Shown: one piece after another, positions 33,398 to 42,110 of the stretch
How the letters are laid out: the number at the start of each line of letters is the position of its first letter
How positions within the stretch are numbered: the stretch's first letter is position 1
From: JANQPX01 sp039197065
GTDB taxonomy: Bacteria; Pseudomonadota; Alphaproteobacteria; Geminicoccales; Geminicoccaceae
Assembly: GCA_039197065.1 (NCBI GenBank)
Contig: JBCCUL010000002.1
Coordinates: forward strand, 62,001-126,000
Length of the DNA: 64,000 nt
Direction of reading: 5' to 3'
Translations under genes and position numbers: made by a program
Notes under the pieces: generated by a model
What the model was told of the DNA's origin: nothing
What the model saw: only the letters and a program-made list of their open reading frames with translations
Database searches by the model: none

Positions 33398-34864
33398 ATG
33401 ACCTCCATTCTTCGTCTTGCCAGGATTCCGGCAGCGCTTGTCTGTTTCCTGACGATAAGCGGTTGCGCAGGCACCGAAGCCCAGGCTGCATCAGACCGTC
33501 TGACCCTGAAGTTCACCGCTTTCAGGTCAGCAGGCGGGCTGATCGAGGGCGAGCGCGGCCGTTTCAGCGTTCCGGAAAACCGGACGCAGCCTGAAAGCCG
33601 ATCGATCGAGATCGCCTTTGTCAGGTTTCGGCATCCCGAGAGCAGCGACGGGCCGCCGATCGTCTACCTGCCGGGCGGACCGGGCCAGCCGGTGATCCAG
33701 GACATCGATCATTTCGCGCTTGCCTATCGCGCCTATCTCGACATCGGCGGGCGAGGGGACATGCTCGTGGTCGAGCAGCGCGGTATCGGCGCTTCTCGTC
33801 CAAAGCTGGATTGTCCGGGCGTGCTTTCGAGACCGGATGACGGACCACTTTCCTCCGACGACATGGCGACAAGCCATGTCCGCTATATCAACGCCTGCAT
33901 GGACTATTGGCGGTCCCAAGACCTGGATTTCGGCGGTTACAACGTCATCGAGATGGCGGCTGACGTCGATGAGCTGCGCGCCGCTCTCGGTTATGAAAAG
34001 CTCAAGCTTTTCGGCGAGAGCTTCGGCACGCATCACGCGCTCGCCATGATCGCCTTGTTCGGCGAACGGATCGAGCGCGCCGCGCTTACCGCCGTGATCG
34101 GTCCCGACGACATGTTCGAGCTGCCGGCGAGCGTCGATGACCGGATCGAGAGACTCTCCTCCCTATCGCGCACCGACCCTGCGCTGGCCGCTGAAGAGGA
34201 CGATCTTAGCGCCCTGATGCTCCAGGCATTCGCCGCGCTCGAAGAGCCGATAACCGTAAGTTCACCGTCCGCCGGTGGTGGCGGCGGTGAGATTGAGGTG
34301 GGGCGCTACGATCTGGCTCTGGCCACCGTCACCATGCTGCGCCAGACCGTCTTTCTGCGCCAGCTTCCCACCCTTTACCGCCGGATCGTCGATGGCGATG
34401 CAAGCTGGCTCGGCCAATGGTCGGCGGCGGTAAGGCAAGGGAGGCAAAGCGATCTCGCGAGCCTGCTGATCGCCTGCGCGTCCGGCGCGTCGCCCGAGCG
34501 AAGAGCCCTGATCGCCGAACAGGTGGCAAAAAGCCCGCTTGGCGATGCCATCGATCTCCTGAGCGCCGATGCCTGCACGCCCTTTGAGGAACGCGCAATC
34601 GAGCCGGTGAACCTGCCCCCCATTTCTGCCGACATGCCCGTTTTGATGGTCAGCGCCGAGTTCGATCCGCGCGCACCCGTCAGCAATGCCGATGCCCTGC
34701 TCGATGCGCTGCCGAACGCCTCCCATGTGGTGTTCCCAGGCGTATCCCATGATTTCGGCGATGGCCGCGACGCTCTTCTGGAGCTGATCTATCGCTTTCT
34801 CGCCCATGGTGAGACGACGCCCAGACGGGAACCGCCACCCTTCACGTTTCTGCCCATCGAATAG
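33398..34864 (+). CDS. alpha/beta hydrolase, TAP-like exported lipoprotein
   Basis: A 488-residue exported hydrolase related to the tripeptidyl aminopeptidase (TAP)-like family. It has a lipoprotein-type signal peptide ('CFLTISGC', Cys about residue 24), the 'VYLPGGPGQPV' oxyanion region near 88, the nucleophile elbow 'LFGESFGTH' near 207, and a C-terminal part with Asp in 'MVSAEFDPRAPVSNA' and His in 'VFPGVSHDFGDG'. The catalytic triad looks complete. Substrate unknown; release of N-terminal peptides is only a family-based guess. Confidence 0.88.
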   Translation: MTSILRLARIPAALVCFLTISGCAGTEAQAASDRLTLKFTAFRSAGGLIEGERGRFSVPENRTQPESRSIEIAFVRFRHPESSDGPPIVYLPGGPGQPVIQDIDHFALAYRAYLDIGGRGDMLVVEQRGIGASRPKLDCPGVLSRPDDGPLSSDDMATSHVRYINACMDYWRSQDLDFGGYNVIEMAADVDELRAALGYEKLKLFGESFGTHHALAMIALFGERIERAALTAVIGPDDMFELPASVDDRIERLSSLSRTDPALAAEEDDLSALMLQAFAALEEPITVSSPSAGGGGGEIEVGRYDLALATVTMLRQTVFLRQLPTLYRRIVDGDASWLGQWSAAVRQGRQSDLASLLIACASGASPERRALIAEQVAKSPLGDAIDLLSADACTPFEERAIEPVNLPPISADMPVLMVSAEFDPRAPVSNADALLDALPNASHVVFPGVSHDFGDGRDALLELIYRFLAHGETTPRREPPPFTFLPIE

Positions 34865-35197
34865 AGCGACGCAAGGTTGGTCTGCTTTGACCCACATCCG
34901 CCGATGATCGCGGGAAGTTGGCTTTGACGAGATGTTCACTTTTCTGCTGTAGCGTCCATTTCCTGGTCCATGCGATCCTGGGAGTCCGCCCGCCAGGTGA
35001 TCAGGGGCAAGGCTCGGACTCCAAGGATCACATGGACCAGATCGGCATTGTGGCGCATAGCCGTTAAGAAAATATGAACCCAACAAGTTTAGGTGATGCA
35101 AGCTGGTCTGACGACGTTCAAAGCGGAGCCCTGCTCTTGTCTTCAATCTTGACGTCTTGCCAAGTGAGATGGGAGATCCACCCGAAAGGAGATCATC
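34865..35197. other. intergenic region with a long palindrome
   Basis: These 333 bases between the hydrolase and nitronate monooxygenase genes contain no supported gene. The main structure is a 78-nt near-perfect palindrome (34963-35040), listed separately. At its right end a short frame (35032-35067) reads 'MDQIGIVAHSR' before a stop, reminiscent of the N-terminus of IS110-family transposases. The downstream part carries a good ribosome-binding site (AAAGGAG) for the next gene. Confidence 0.5.
34963..35040. repeat. 26-bp inverted repeat with 26-nt spacer
   Basis: The left arm (34963-34988) and right arm (35015-35040) are complementary at 24 of 26 positions. The spacer is 26 nt and includes AGGTGATCAGGGG. 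As RNA it would be one very stable hairpin. The right arm ends over an ATG that opens an IS110-like short frame, so the palindrome may be the end of a decayed insertion sequence, a MITE or an independent structured element. Confidence 0.75.
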
Positions 35198-36277
35198 ATG
35201 TGGCCCGATAAGCGCTGGCTCGATCTGGTCGGCACCGAGCTTCCGATCATTCAGGCACCCATGGCGGGCGCTCAGGGGTCCGCCATGGCGACCGCCGTCT
35301 GCGAGGCGGGGGGGCTTGGTTCGCTTCCTTGCGCCATGCTGGATGTCGACAAAGCCAGAGCCGAGATTGGTATCATTCGCCAGCGGGCCGCTGGACCATT
35401 GAACCTCAACTTCTTCTGCCATGAGCCGGCAGCGCCTGATCCAGCAGCGGATCAGTGCTGGCGAGAGACGCTTCGGCCCTTCTATGTCGAGAAGGGGCTG
35501 GACCCAGAGGCCGACATGCCTTCGGTCAACAGGGCGCCGTTCGATGATGCCATGTGTGCGCTGGTCGAGGAGGCCAGGCCTGAGGTCGTGAGTTTCCATT
35601 TCGGGCTGCCGGCCGCCGGCTTGCTTTCGCGTGTGAAGGCCGCAGGCTCGATCGTGATCAGCTCGGCAACCTCGGTGGCCGAGGCGCGCTGGCTTGCTGA
35701 GCGTGGTGTCGATGCCATCATCGCCCAGGGCTATGAAGCCGGCGGCCATCGCGGGATCTTCCTAAGGGACGACATCTCCAGCCAAGCCGGCACGATGGCC
35801 CTGGTGCCGCAGGTGGTGGATGCCGTCGATCTCCCGGTGATTGCCGCTGGCGGTATCACCGACGGCCGTGGGATCGCTGCTGCTTTTGCCCTTGGAGCGT
35901 CCGCCGCCCAGATCGGCACAGCCTATCTCTTCACGCCCGAGGCGGTGATTTCAGACATGCACCGCAGCGCCCTGAACGAGGCCAGCGACGACGGCACGGC
36001 CCTCACCAATCTGTTCTCGGGACGACCGGCCAGAGGTCTCTTCAACCATATCATGCGCGAGCTCGGCCCGATGTCCGACAATGCACCTGCCTTCCCGACA
36101 GCGGGCGGAGCGCTCGCCCCTCTGAAAGCCGCTGCCGAAGCGGACGGGAAGGCCGACTTCTCATCACTCTGGTCAGGTCAGGCAGCCAGCCTCGGGAAGC
36201 CGATGGCAGCCGGTCAGCTGACCTGCACGCTCGCTGAGGAGGCGCTGGCACGCCTCAGGTCATTGGGAACAAACTGA
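35198..36277 (+). CDS. nitronate monooxygenase family protein
   Basis: A 359-residue FMN-dependent TIM-barrel enzyme of the nitronate monooxygenase (2-nitropropane dioxygenase) family. It starts 'LVGTELPIIQAPMAGAQGSA', with the catalytic-type His in 'QGYEAGGHRGIFL', and FMN-phosphate-binding segments 'VIAAGGITDGRGIAAAFALG' and 'GASAAQIGTAYLF'. The family oxidises alkyl nitronates such as propionate-3-nitronate. The ATG has an AAAGGAG site. Its stop overlaps the start of the MBL hydrolase gene (TGATG), so the two are coupled. Confidence 0.92.
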   Translation: MWPDKRWLDLVGTELPIIQAPMAGAQGSAMATAVCEAGGLGSLPCAMLDVDKARAEIGIIRQRAAGPLNLNFFCHEPAAPDPAADQCWRETLRPFYVEKGLDPEADMPSVNRAPFDDAMCALVEEARPEVVSFHFGLPAAGLLSRVKAAGSIVISSATSVAEARWLAERGVDAIIAQGYEAGGHRGIFLRDDISSQAGTMALVPQVVDAVDLPVIAAGGITDGRGIAAAFALGASAAQIGTAYLFTPEAVISDMHRSALNEASDDGTALTNLFSGRPARGLFNHIMRELGPMSDNAPAFPTAGGALAPLKAAAEADGKADFSSLWSGQAASLGKPMAAGQLTCTLAEEALARLRSLGTN

Positions 36278-37341
36278 TGAGCAGGAGCGGCCTTACAAGG
36301 CGCGCTGCCAACCGTCTTATCGCCAGCATTCCGTTCCTGCTCAGCGCCTGCGCTGCTTCAGGTGAGCGTGCTGTCGCCGGTAGGCCCGATCATCATACCG
36401 CCAGGGGTTTTCGCAATCCCCCAGGGAGTCCGGCCTCAGGCGGCGATTTCGGCGATTGGACAGGCTTTTTCTGGCGAAACGTCACCCGAGATGCCGACGT
36501 CATCCTCCCGGAGGGGCATGTCTTGTCGGCGGATGCTGTCCGGGCCGGACTGGAGGATGCCGGCGATCGCAACCGCGTGACCTGGCTCGGCCATTCGAGT
36601 TTTTTGCTACGGATCGACGGTAAGACTATCATCACCGATCCCTTCCTTTCCGATTATGCCTCGCCCGTTCCGCCTTTGGGGCCAAAACGTTTCGTTCCGC
36701 CGGCCTTGCGCGCGCATGAACTGCCGCCCATCGATCTCCTGCTGCTCACGCATAACCATTATGATCATCTCGACCTGCCGAGCCTGGACGCGCTGCCGCT
36801 TGCGTCGGGCGCTGCCGTCGTGGTGCCGCTTGGCCTTCGGGGATATGTCGAAAATCGCGGCTTTGCCGAGATCGCGGAGCTGGATTGGCATGACGCGTTC
36901 ATGTTCAAGGGATTAAAGATCACGTCCATCCCGGCCATTCACATGTCCAAGCGCGGCCTCTTCGATCGCGACCGAACCTTGTGGACCAGCTATGGCCTCG
37001 ATGCCGCTGATCGCTCCATCTACATTGCCGGCGACACCGCCTATGGCCCAGTCTTCCAGTCGGCCGAGCTACCGCGTGATTTTGACCTCGGGCTTGTGCC
37101 GATCGGCGCCTATGAGCCGAGGCTTCTGATGCGCCAGGTGCATATCACGCCCGAAGAAGCCGCGCAGATCGGGCGGGATCTCAGGATCAAGCGACTGGTC
37201 GCCAAACACTGGGGCACGCTGCAGCTCACCGACGAGCCGCTATTCGAGCCACCTGGCCGCTTCCGGGCCGCGGCCGAAAAGGCAGGCTATGCCAACGACG
37301 ATGTCTGGATAATGAAGATCGGCGAGACCAAGGCGATCTGA
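36277..37341 (+). CDS. MBL-fold metallo-hydrolase (RomA / NAPE-PLD-like)
   Basis: A 354-residue metallo-beta-lactamase-fold protein of the UlaG/RomA/NAPE-PLD-like group. An N-terminal hydrophobic segment with a Cys ('FLLSACAASG') suggests export as a lipoprotein. The metal-binding motif 'LLTHNHYDHLD' is near residue 156, with 'IYIAGDTAYG' near 250 and 'VAKHWGTLQL' near 310 supplying other ligands; 'TWLGHSSFLLRIDGKTIITD' opens the fold. The start overlaps the stop of the nitronate monooxygenase gene. The natural substrate is unknown. Confidence 0.9.
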   Translation: MSRSGLTRRAANRLIASIPFLLSACAASGERAVAGRPDHHTARGFRNPPGSPASGGDFGDWTGFFWRNVTRDADVILPEGHVLSADAVRAGLEDAGDRNRVTWLGHSSFLLRIDGKTIITDPFLSDYASPVPPLGPKRFVPPALRAHELPPIDLLLLTHNHYDHLDLPSLDALPLASGAAVVVPLGLRGYVENRGFAEIAELDWHDAFMFKGLKITSIPAIHMSKRGLFDRDRTLWTSYGLDAADRSIYIAGDTAYGPVFQSAELPRDFDLGLVPIGAYEPRLLMRQVHITPEEAAQIGRDLRIKRLVAKHWGTLQLTDEPLFEPPGRFRAAAEKAGYANDDVWIMKIGETKAI

Positions 37342-37373
37342 TCGCTATCGTCGGAGCATCTGCTTCGATCCTC

Positions 37374-38537
37374 TCAACAATCGAGGCCGACTTCGTCTGC
37401 GATGCGATCCAGAAACGGCGCGGGATCGATGCTCGTCGGTCGGCCATCCTGAAACAGTGCCTCGTAGTGCTGGAGCCAGTCGCGATCGCCTTCAGACCAC
37501 CAGGACAGCACCATCTGATTGACGAGCGGTTTCATTGCGGGAAGCGTGTTGTAGTCGGCGCCAGGCGGTCCGTCCCGCCCCGGCAGGCGACGGCGTTCGC
37601 CAAGCCAGCCCTGGAAGACGTAGAAGGCGTCATCTTGAGGGAGGAAGGTCAGCTCAGGCTTGATCTCCTTGATGGGATCGGTGATGTCGTCGGCGGCAAG
37701 CCAGGGGGCTGGGCCATCGGCGACCATATAGGCGGCGCTCTCAGGATCCAGGAATGACACCGCCGGCCTCGCGAGCCGTTCCTGCACATGCGGGTAGAGT
37801 TCGTTCGAGCGGATGGCGACGTCGACTTTCAGGCGGTCATCCGTGGGCAGCGCCAGTCGACCGGGACCGGTGGTGCCCTGGTCCAGCAGATAGGTGCGCT
37901 GATAATTATGCTGCTGGAAGGTTGCCGCGATCGGGCGCGGTGCTTTCGATGCCTCCGGTGCCAGCGTCAGGGTCACTGCGGTGTAGTGATCGAGCTGATG
38001 CCAGTCGTCGAGGTCGCCGATCAGACCAAGCCCGACCGATTGCCAAACGGGGACGCCCGCGGGCAGTCCCGAATATCGAAACACGAGATGATAGGTGAGA
38101 AAGCTCAGTGTCACCGGCGCGTCGCATGTCGGCCAGTCGATCGCTCGCTCGTCCAGGCGACCGTAGATTTTCGGCTCAACGTCGCCGCCGCCCGGACGAT
38201 GGGTGAACACGGCGGCAGGATCGGCCTTGTGGTCGTTCAGGATCCTTTGATCGACGGCGCTGGAAACCTCTTCGCCGTTGCCATCCAGCAGGATACCGCT
38301 TCCGATATAGTCGCGATAAAAGTCGATTGGCCCTTCATGTTGCGCCGGAAGAAAGATCCTCGGTTGGTAGCGTTTCAGTAACGCCACCTGCTCAGCCGTC
38401 GGCGGGGTCGAGATCGGCGGGTTCGTCGCATACCATTCTGCGAAGCCGGGATATTGGGAAAAGTTCTTGGCGCGATCCTCGCAGCCGGTGACGAGGAGGA
38501 TCATGGCCGGCATCAACAGCCTGCGAAGAAACGTCAT
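37374..38537 (-). CDS. putative lipoprotein, unrecognised family
   Basis: I do not recognise this 387-residue protein. From the ATG at 38537 it has a short lipoprotein signal ending in the lipobox 'LLVTGC' (Cys about residue 19). The mature part is acidic, rich in Trp, Tyr, Asp and Pro, without membrane segments, and includes 'WHQLDHYTAVTLTL', 'TFQQHNYQRTYLL' and 'VLSWWSEGDRDWLQHYEALF'. It probably sits in the periplasm or on the outer membrane. It is a single gene, convergent with the MBL hydrolase. A longer start (38582) would spoil the signal peptide. Confidence 0.7.
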   Translation of the reverse strand: MTFLRRLLMPAMILLVTGCEDRAKNFSQYPGFAEWYATNPPISTPPTAEQVALLKRYQPRIFLPAQHEGPIDFYRDYIGSGILLDGNGEEVSSAVDQRILNDHKADPAAVFTHRPGGGDVEPKIYGRLDERAIDWPTCDAPVTLSFLTYHLVFRYSGLPAGVPVWQSVGLGLIGDLDDWHQLDHYTAVTLTLAPEASKAPRPIAATFQQHNYQRTYLLDQGTTGPGRLALPTDDRLKVDVAIRSNELYPHVQERLARPAVSFLDPESAAYMVADGPAPWLAADDITDPIKEIKPELTFLPQDDAFYVFQGWLGERRRLPGRDGPPGADYNTLPAMKPLVNQMVLSWWSEGDRDWLQHYEALFQDGRPTSIDPAPFLDRIADEVGLDC

Positions 38538-38709
38538 ACGCCGACCTCGTCCAAGCCACCCATCATCCGCATGATCCATCATCTCGGTGTCGTCGAGTGT
38601 CCAAAAAAATTAGCGGAATGTGATCGGTGTTACATCACCAGCTGCGCAGATCTGCTCTGTTGAACTTATAGCAACGCGTATGAATAACTCCCGACCGAAA
38701 GGCGGCGTC

Positions 38710-38850
38710 ATGAAAAGGCCATCATTCTTCCTCATCAGCTGGCTTATCGCCGCAACCGTCTTGCTGTCGTTGGTCGGTCTTACCGCTGAGCCACTGCCGG
38801 CCTCGGAGATCGGCGCTGGTGCTTCCGCCGTGACTGGCGTGAATTCCTGA
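38710..38850 (+). CDS. small exported or membrane-anchored peptide
   Basis: A 46-residue frame from the ATG at 38710: a basic start ('MKRPSFF'), one hydrophobic stretch (about residues 7-25) and a short Ala/Gly/Ser-rich tail. It looks like a signal-anchored or secreted small protein. There is a weak AAAGG-type site upstream. It is convergent with TerB and divergent from the lipoprotein gene. No family is recognised and the call is tentative. Confidence 0.35.
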   Translation: MKRPSFFLISWLIAATVLLSLVGLTAEPLPASEIGAGASAVTGVNS

Positions 38851-38859
38851 AAGCTGTGA

Positions 38860-39324
38860 TCAGCTGATGCCGAGCCTCGCTCGCACACGTTTTCTCGCCT
38901 CGCCGCTGTCTCTATCGGAGACGTAGAGAAGGCCGGTAATCCTTCGTATCAGGCTCGCTTCATAGTCGTGTAGCCGGCCGTCGGCATAAGCGACTTCCCA
39001 GAGCATCTCGATCAGCGCAATCCGCTCTTCCGGCTCGAAGCCATCCTTGATCGCGCGCGTGAAGCCCTGCCATTCGACGCTGTCGCTGGAGGCCTTTTCT
39101 CCGGCGGAAAGAAGATCTCCCGCTTCTTCGGCGCTCAGGGAAAACTGCTCCTGCAAAAGCGCTTCGATCCTCGTTCTTTCACTCGCATCGAAATCGTCGT
39201 CGAGGTTCGCTGCCTCCACCATCAAAGCCGCTGCCGCCAGCTGCTTCTCTTCAAAACTATGCTGCCGCGCACCGCTCTCATCAGGCGATGGTTCGGACAG
39301 AAGGCTTTTCAGACGTGCGAACAT
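38860..39324 (-). CDS. TerB family tellurite resistance-like protein
   Basis: A 154-residue helical protein of the TerB/DjlA-N-like family. 'LAAAALMVEAANLDDDFDAS' near residue 30 and 'LIEMLWEVAYADGRLHDYEA' near 108 are the paired metal-binding acidic helices. Isolated chromosomal copies like this are common in alphaproteobacteria and not tied to tellurite resistance; no other ter genes are nearby. It is convergent with the 46-residue ORF and lies about 100 bases downstream of trkH on the same strand. Confidence 0.88.
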   Translation of the reverse strand: MFARLKSLLSEPSPDESGARQHSFEEKQLAAAALMVEAANLDDDFDASERTRIEALLQEQFSLSAEEAGDLLSAGEKASSDSVEWQGFTRAIKDGFEPEERIALIEMLWEVAYADGRLHDYEASLIRRITGLLYVSDRDSGEARKRVRARLGIS

Positions 39325-39429
39325 CTAGGATTCTCCAAAATCTCGGTCAGGCTGCTGCCACTTCCTGCAAGGAACCACCTATCGTCGATCAAAGAACGAC
39401 GGCGCAATGTCAATGCCGTGGCCATGCCA

Positions 39430-40986
39430 CTATGAGCGCCAAAAAGATGGTGTGAACAGGATCAGCACAGTCAAGAGCTCGAGCCGTCCCAACAGCATAG
39501 CCGCCGAGAGAAGCCATTTCGCGCCGTCCGGAAGGCTAGCAAAACTGCCGGTAGGCCCGATGATCGGCCCAAGACCGGGGCCGACATTGGCGAGCGCCGT
39601 CAGGGACCCGGACATGGCGGTCAGGTAGTCGAGGCCCATCGCGGACAGCGCCAGCGCGATGAGGGCGAATGCCAGGCCGAACATGAAGAGGAACGCCATG
39701 ACGGCGATCGCCGCCGCCTCCTGCAGCGGCCTGCCATTGTAGCTTGGAATGAACACGCCGTGAGGTCGCACCAGACGCGCAAACTGGTTCTTGGCGATGA
39801 CATGCAGCACCGTGAAGCGAAAGACCTTGATGCCGCCGGTCGTCGACCCGGTGCAGCCGCCGACGCACATCAAGAAGAAGAGGAGGGCGACCGGCAGCGT
39901 GCCCCAGGCGCCAAAATCCGCCGATGCATATCCCGTGCCGGTGATGATGGCGACCGTATTGAAAAGGGCATGGCGAAAGGCCTGCAGCCAGGGCGCGTCG
40001 AAATAAACGACCAGCCAGGCGAGGATCGACAGGGTTGCCAGCAATATGATGCTGAGGAACCAGCGCACCTGACTGTCCCTCAACAGGGGGCCGATCTTGC
40101 CGTTCGACACCTGGATGTAAAGGACGAACGGCAGGCTGCCGATGATCATGAACAGGATGGCGATCCACTCGATATTGGCGTTTTGAAATCCGCCGATCGA
40201 GCTGTCGCGTGTCGAAAATCCGCCGGTGGCGATGGTGGTCATGCTGTGGGCCGCAGCCTCGAAGGGGGGCATGCCGGCAAAGAAGTAGAGCGCTGCGCAA
40301 ATGAAGGTCATGACGAGGTAGATCATGCCGATGGCGCCGGCGATCTGTGCTGCGCGCGGCAGGATTTTCTCGGAGAGGTCCGAGCTTTCGGTGCGCACCA
40401 GCTGCATGCCGCCGACCGACAGGATCGGCAGGATGGCGACACCCAAGACGATGATTCCAATACCGCCGAGCCATTGCAGGATCGCCCGCCAGAGAAGAAT
40501 GCCGGGCGGCGCATGGTCGAGGCCGACGATCACGGTCGATCCGGTGGTGGTGATGCCGGACATCGTCTCGAAAACGGCATCGGCAAGGTCGAGCTCAAGC
40601 TCGCTGAACATGAACGGCAGGGCGCCGAAGAAACTGATGACGACCCAGACCAAGGTGGTCAAAAGGAAGGCCTGGCGGCCGGTGATCTCGCTGAGACCGG
40701 GGGCCCGGTTCATCAGGAGAAGGTTGACGCCTGCAAACAGCGTCACGCCGCTCGCCGCCAAAAAGACCTGCCAGTCGGGATTGCCGACCGCGAGATCGGC
40801 GACCATCGGGGGCGCCATGAAGAGGGCGAGAATGATCAAGAGAATGCCGATCACCAAGAGGATCGGACGAAGATCCAGCGACGCCGATTTCCGCGATGAG
40901 GAACGCGTGGGCTCGACGATATGGGACGACGCTGCCACCTGTTGCTCCGATCGCGGTGTCAGCAGAAGGCGCCGGCTCGCCGGCAC
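39430..40986 (-). CDS. trkH: TrkH family potassium uptake protein
   Basis: A 518-residue inner-membrane potassium translocator of the TrkH/KtrB superfamily. About ten hydrophobic segments follow a 40-residue hydrophilic N-terminus. The four selectivity-filter loops are recognisable, for example 'MSGITTTGSTVIVGLD', 'ATGGFSTRDSSIGGFQ', 'ITGTGYASADFGAWG' and 'LTALANVGPGLGPIIGPTG'. TrkH normally works with the cytosolic regulator TrkA, which is not in the window. The N-terminus is uncertain, as it lacks conservation before 'LDLRPILLVIG'. Confidence 0.93.
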   Translation of the reverse strand: MPASRRLLLTPRSEQQVAASSHIVEPTRSSSRKSASLDLRPILLVIGILLIILALFMAPPMVADLAVGNPDWQVFLAASGVTLFAGVNLLLMNRAPGLSEITGRQAFLLTTLVWVVISFFGALPFMFSELELDLADAVFETMSGITTTGSTVIVGLDHAPPGILLWRAILQWLGGIGIIVLGVAILPILSVGGMQLVRTESSDLSEKILPRAAQIAGAIGMIYLVMTFICAALYFFAGMPPFEAAAHSMTTIATGGFSTRDSSIGGFQNANIEWIAILFMIIGSLPFVLYIQVSNGKIGPLLRDSQVRWFLSIILLATLSILAWLVVYFDAPWLQAFRHALFNTVAIITGTGYASADFGAWGTLPVALLFFLMCVGGCTGSTTGGIKVFRFTVLHVIAKNQFARLVRPHGVFIPSYNGRPLQEAAAIAVMAFLFMFGLAFALIALALSAMGLDYLTAMSGSLTALANVGPGLGPIIGPTGSFASLPDGAKWLLSAAMLLGRLELLTVLILFTPSFWRS

Positions 40987-41076
40987 CGCTCGGGCCGATC
41001 ATGACCGGGAACGATCAGTGCGGAGTGGTCTCCGACGATCGAAGGGGCAATCGGATGGTCGCCGCCGTCCGTCATC

Positions 41077-41481
41077 TCAGTTCATGCGTATCTGGGCGCC
41101 GGGAGCGTCCAGCGAGAAGGCGGGAATGTCGGCATCGAAGGTTTCGCCGGAAGCGGTCACCATCTGATAACGGCCGGTCATCACACCGCTCGGTGTCGTA
41201 AGGGGCGTGCCGCTGGTATATTCGAACTGATCGCCGGGCTCGATCAAAGGCTGCTCGCCAACCACACCGGCGCCTTCGACCTCCATGGTTCTGCCCGCCG
41301 AGTCGATGATCTGCCAGTAGCGGCTCATCAGTTGAACGGCCTCATCGCCCTGGTTATCGATCTGTACGCGATAGCCGAACACGAAGCGGTTGCTCGCCGG
41401 CGAGCTTTGATCATCGACGTAGAAGGGCTCCACCGATATGTGAATCGAGCGGGTCTTCTGCTGATACATTGGCTGCGTCAT
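41077..41481 (-). CDS. apaG: ApaG domain protein
   Basis: ApaG, 134 residues from the ATG at 41481: a single fibronectin type III-like beta-sandwich domain. The core motifs 'FGYRVQIDNQGDEAVQLMSR' and 'YWQIIDSAGRTMEVEGAGVV' with the Gly-rich 'GEQPLIEPGDQFEYTSG' and 'GVMTGRYQMV' are standard. In enterobacteria it is linked to cobalt/magnesium tolerance; the biochemical role is unclear. It lies between trkH and a GNAT gene on the same strand. Confidence 0.95.
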   Translation of the reverse strand: MTQPMYQQKTRSIHISVEPFYVDDQSSPASNRFVFGYRVQIDNQGDEAVQLMSRYWQIIDSAGRTMEVEGAGVVGEQPLIEPGDQFEYTSGTPLTTPSGVMTGRYQMVTASGETFDADIPAFSLDAPGAQIRMN

Positions 41482-41585
41482 GGCAAGACAGTCAAAGGAA
41501 GGAATGCCCAAAAACGAGACATGATCGGCAATATGGTCGGCGAATTCCCGGCTGTCCAGCCCGTGGGAAGGAGGTATGCGAACGG

Positions 41586-42110
41586 TTACAGGGAAAGATC
41601 AGACTTGCGGACCCATCTCTGTTCGGTGATCCGCGTACCCCACTGCTCACCCTCGTATTCTTCGGCGAGAACAAAACCTGTGCGTTCGTAAAGCCTGCGC
41701 GCAGCATCCAGGCCTTTCAATGTCCAAAGGTGGGTTTCGGCAAACCGTCGTTCGTCGACGAATTCGACAGCGCGAGCAAGAAGTTGTTTGCCTAGGCCAA
41801 GACTATGATGTGATGGGTTCACGATGAACCAGCGGAGATGAGCGAGACCTTCGCCGAGATCCATGCCGTCAATCGCGATGCTGCCGAGCAGATGCTGGTT
41901 TTCACCGGCATGCCAGATAGCGTTGTTCTCGTGCTCGATCCTGCCGATGAAGTCAGCGAGTTCGGTCGCCACCTTCCTTTCGAAAGCGCTCCCAAATCCC
42001 GCCCATCGGCTGTAGGTCTCGGCATGCAGACCGACGATCTGACCGATCAGGCCTGGACGATAGCGCTGTTGGATCGCTGGGAGTCTTGATGAGGCTCGGT
42101 TCCCGTTCAA
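41586..42110 (-). CDS. GNAT family N-acetyltransferase
   Basis: A 174-residue GNAT-fold acetyltransferase. The acetyl-CoA-binding strand-turn-helix is 'LRWFIVNPSHHSLGLGKQLL' (about residues 92-111), and 'WTLKGLDAARRLYERTGF' is motif B. 'YRPGLIGQIVGLHAETYSRW' resembles the start of GNAT domains that are fused to MarR regulators, but no regulator is fused here. The gene overlaps smr by 4 bases, so it belongs to the lutA-lutB-lutC-smr transcription unit. Confidence 0.88.
   Translation of the reverse strand: MNGNRASSRLPAIQQRYRPGLIGQIVGLHAETYSRWAGFGSAFERKVATELADFIGRIEHENNAIWHAGENQHLLGSIAIDGMDLGEGLAHLRWFIVNPSHHSLGLGKQLLARAVEFVDERRFAETHLWTLKGLDAARRLYERTGFVLAEEYEGEQWGTRITEQRWVRKSDLSL

Noticed and set aside
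34262..35749. 495-codon minus-strand frame across the hydrolase end and the nitronate monooxygenase start
   Set aside because: It spans two well-supported plus-strand genes and the palindrome, and its translation shows no family features.
39760..40899. Long plus-strand frame (379 codons) opposite trkH
   Set aside because: It is an antisense shadow of a clear TrkH gene; its translation is highly charged and lacks any domain.
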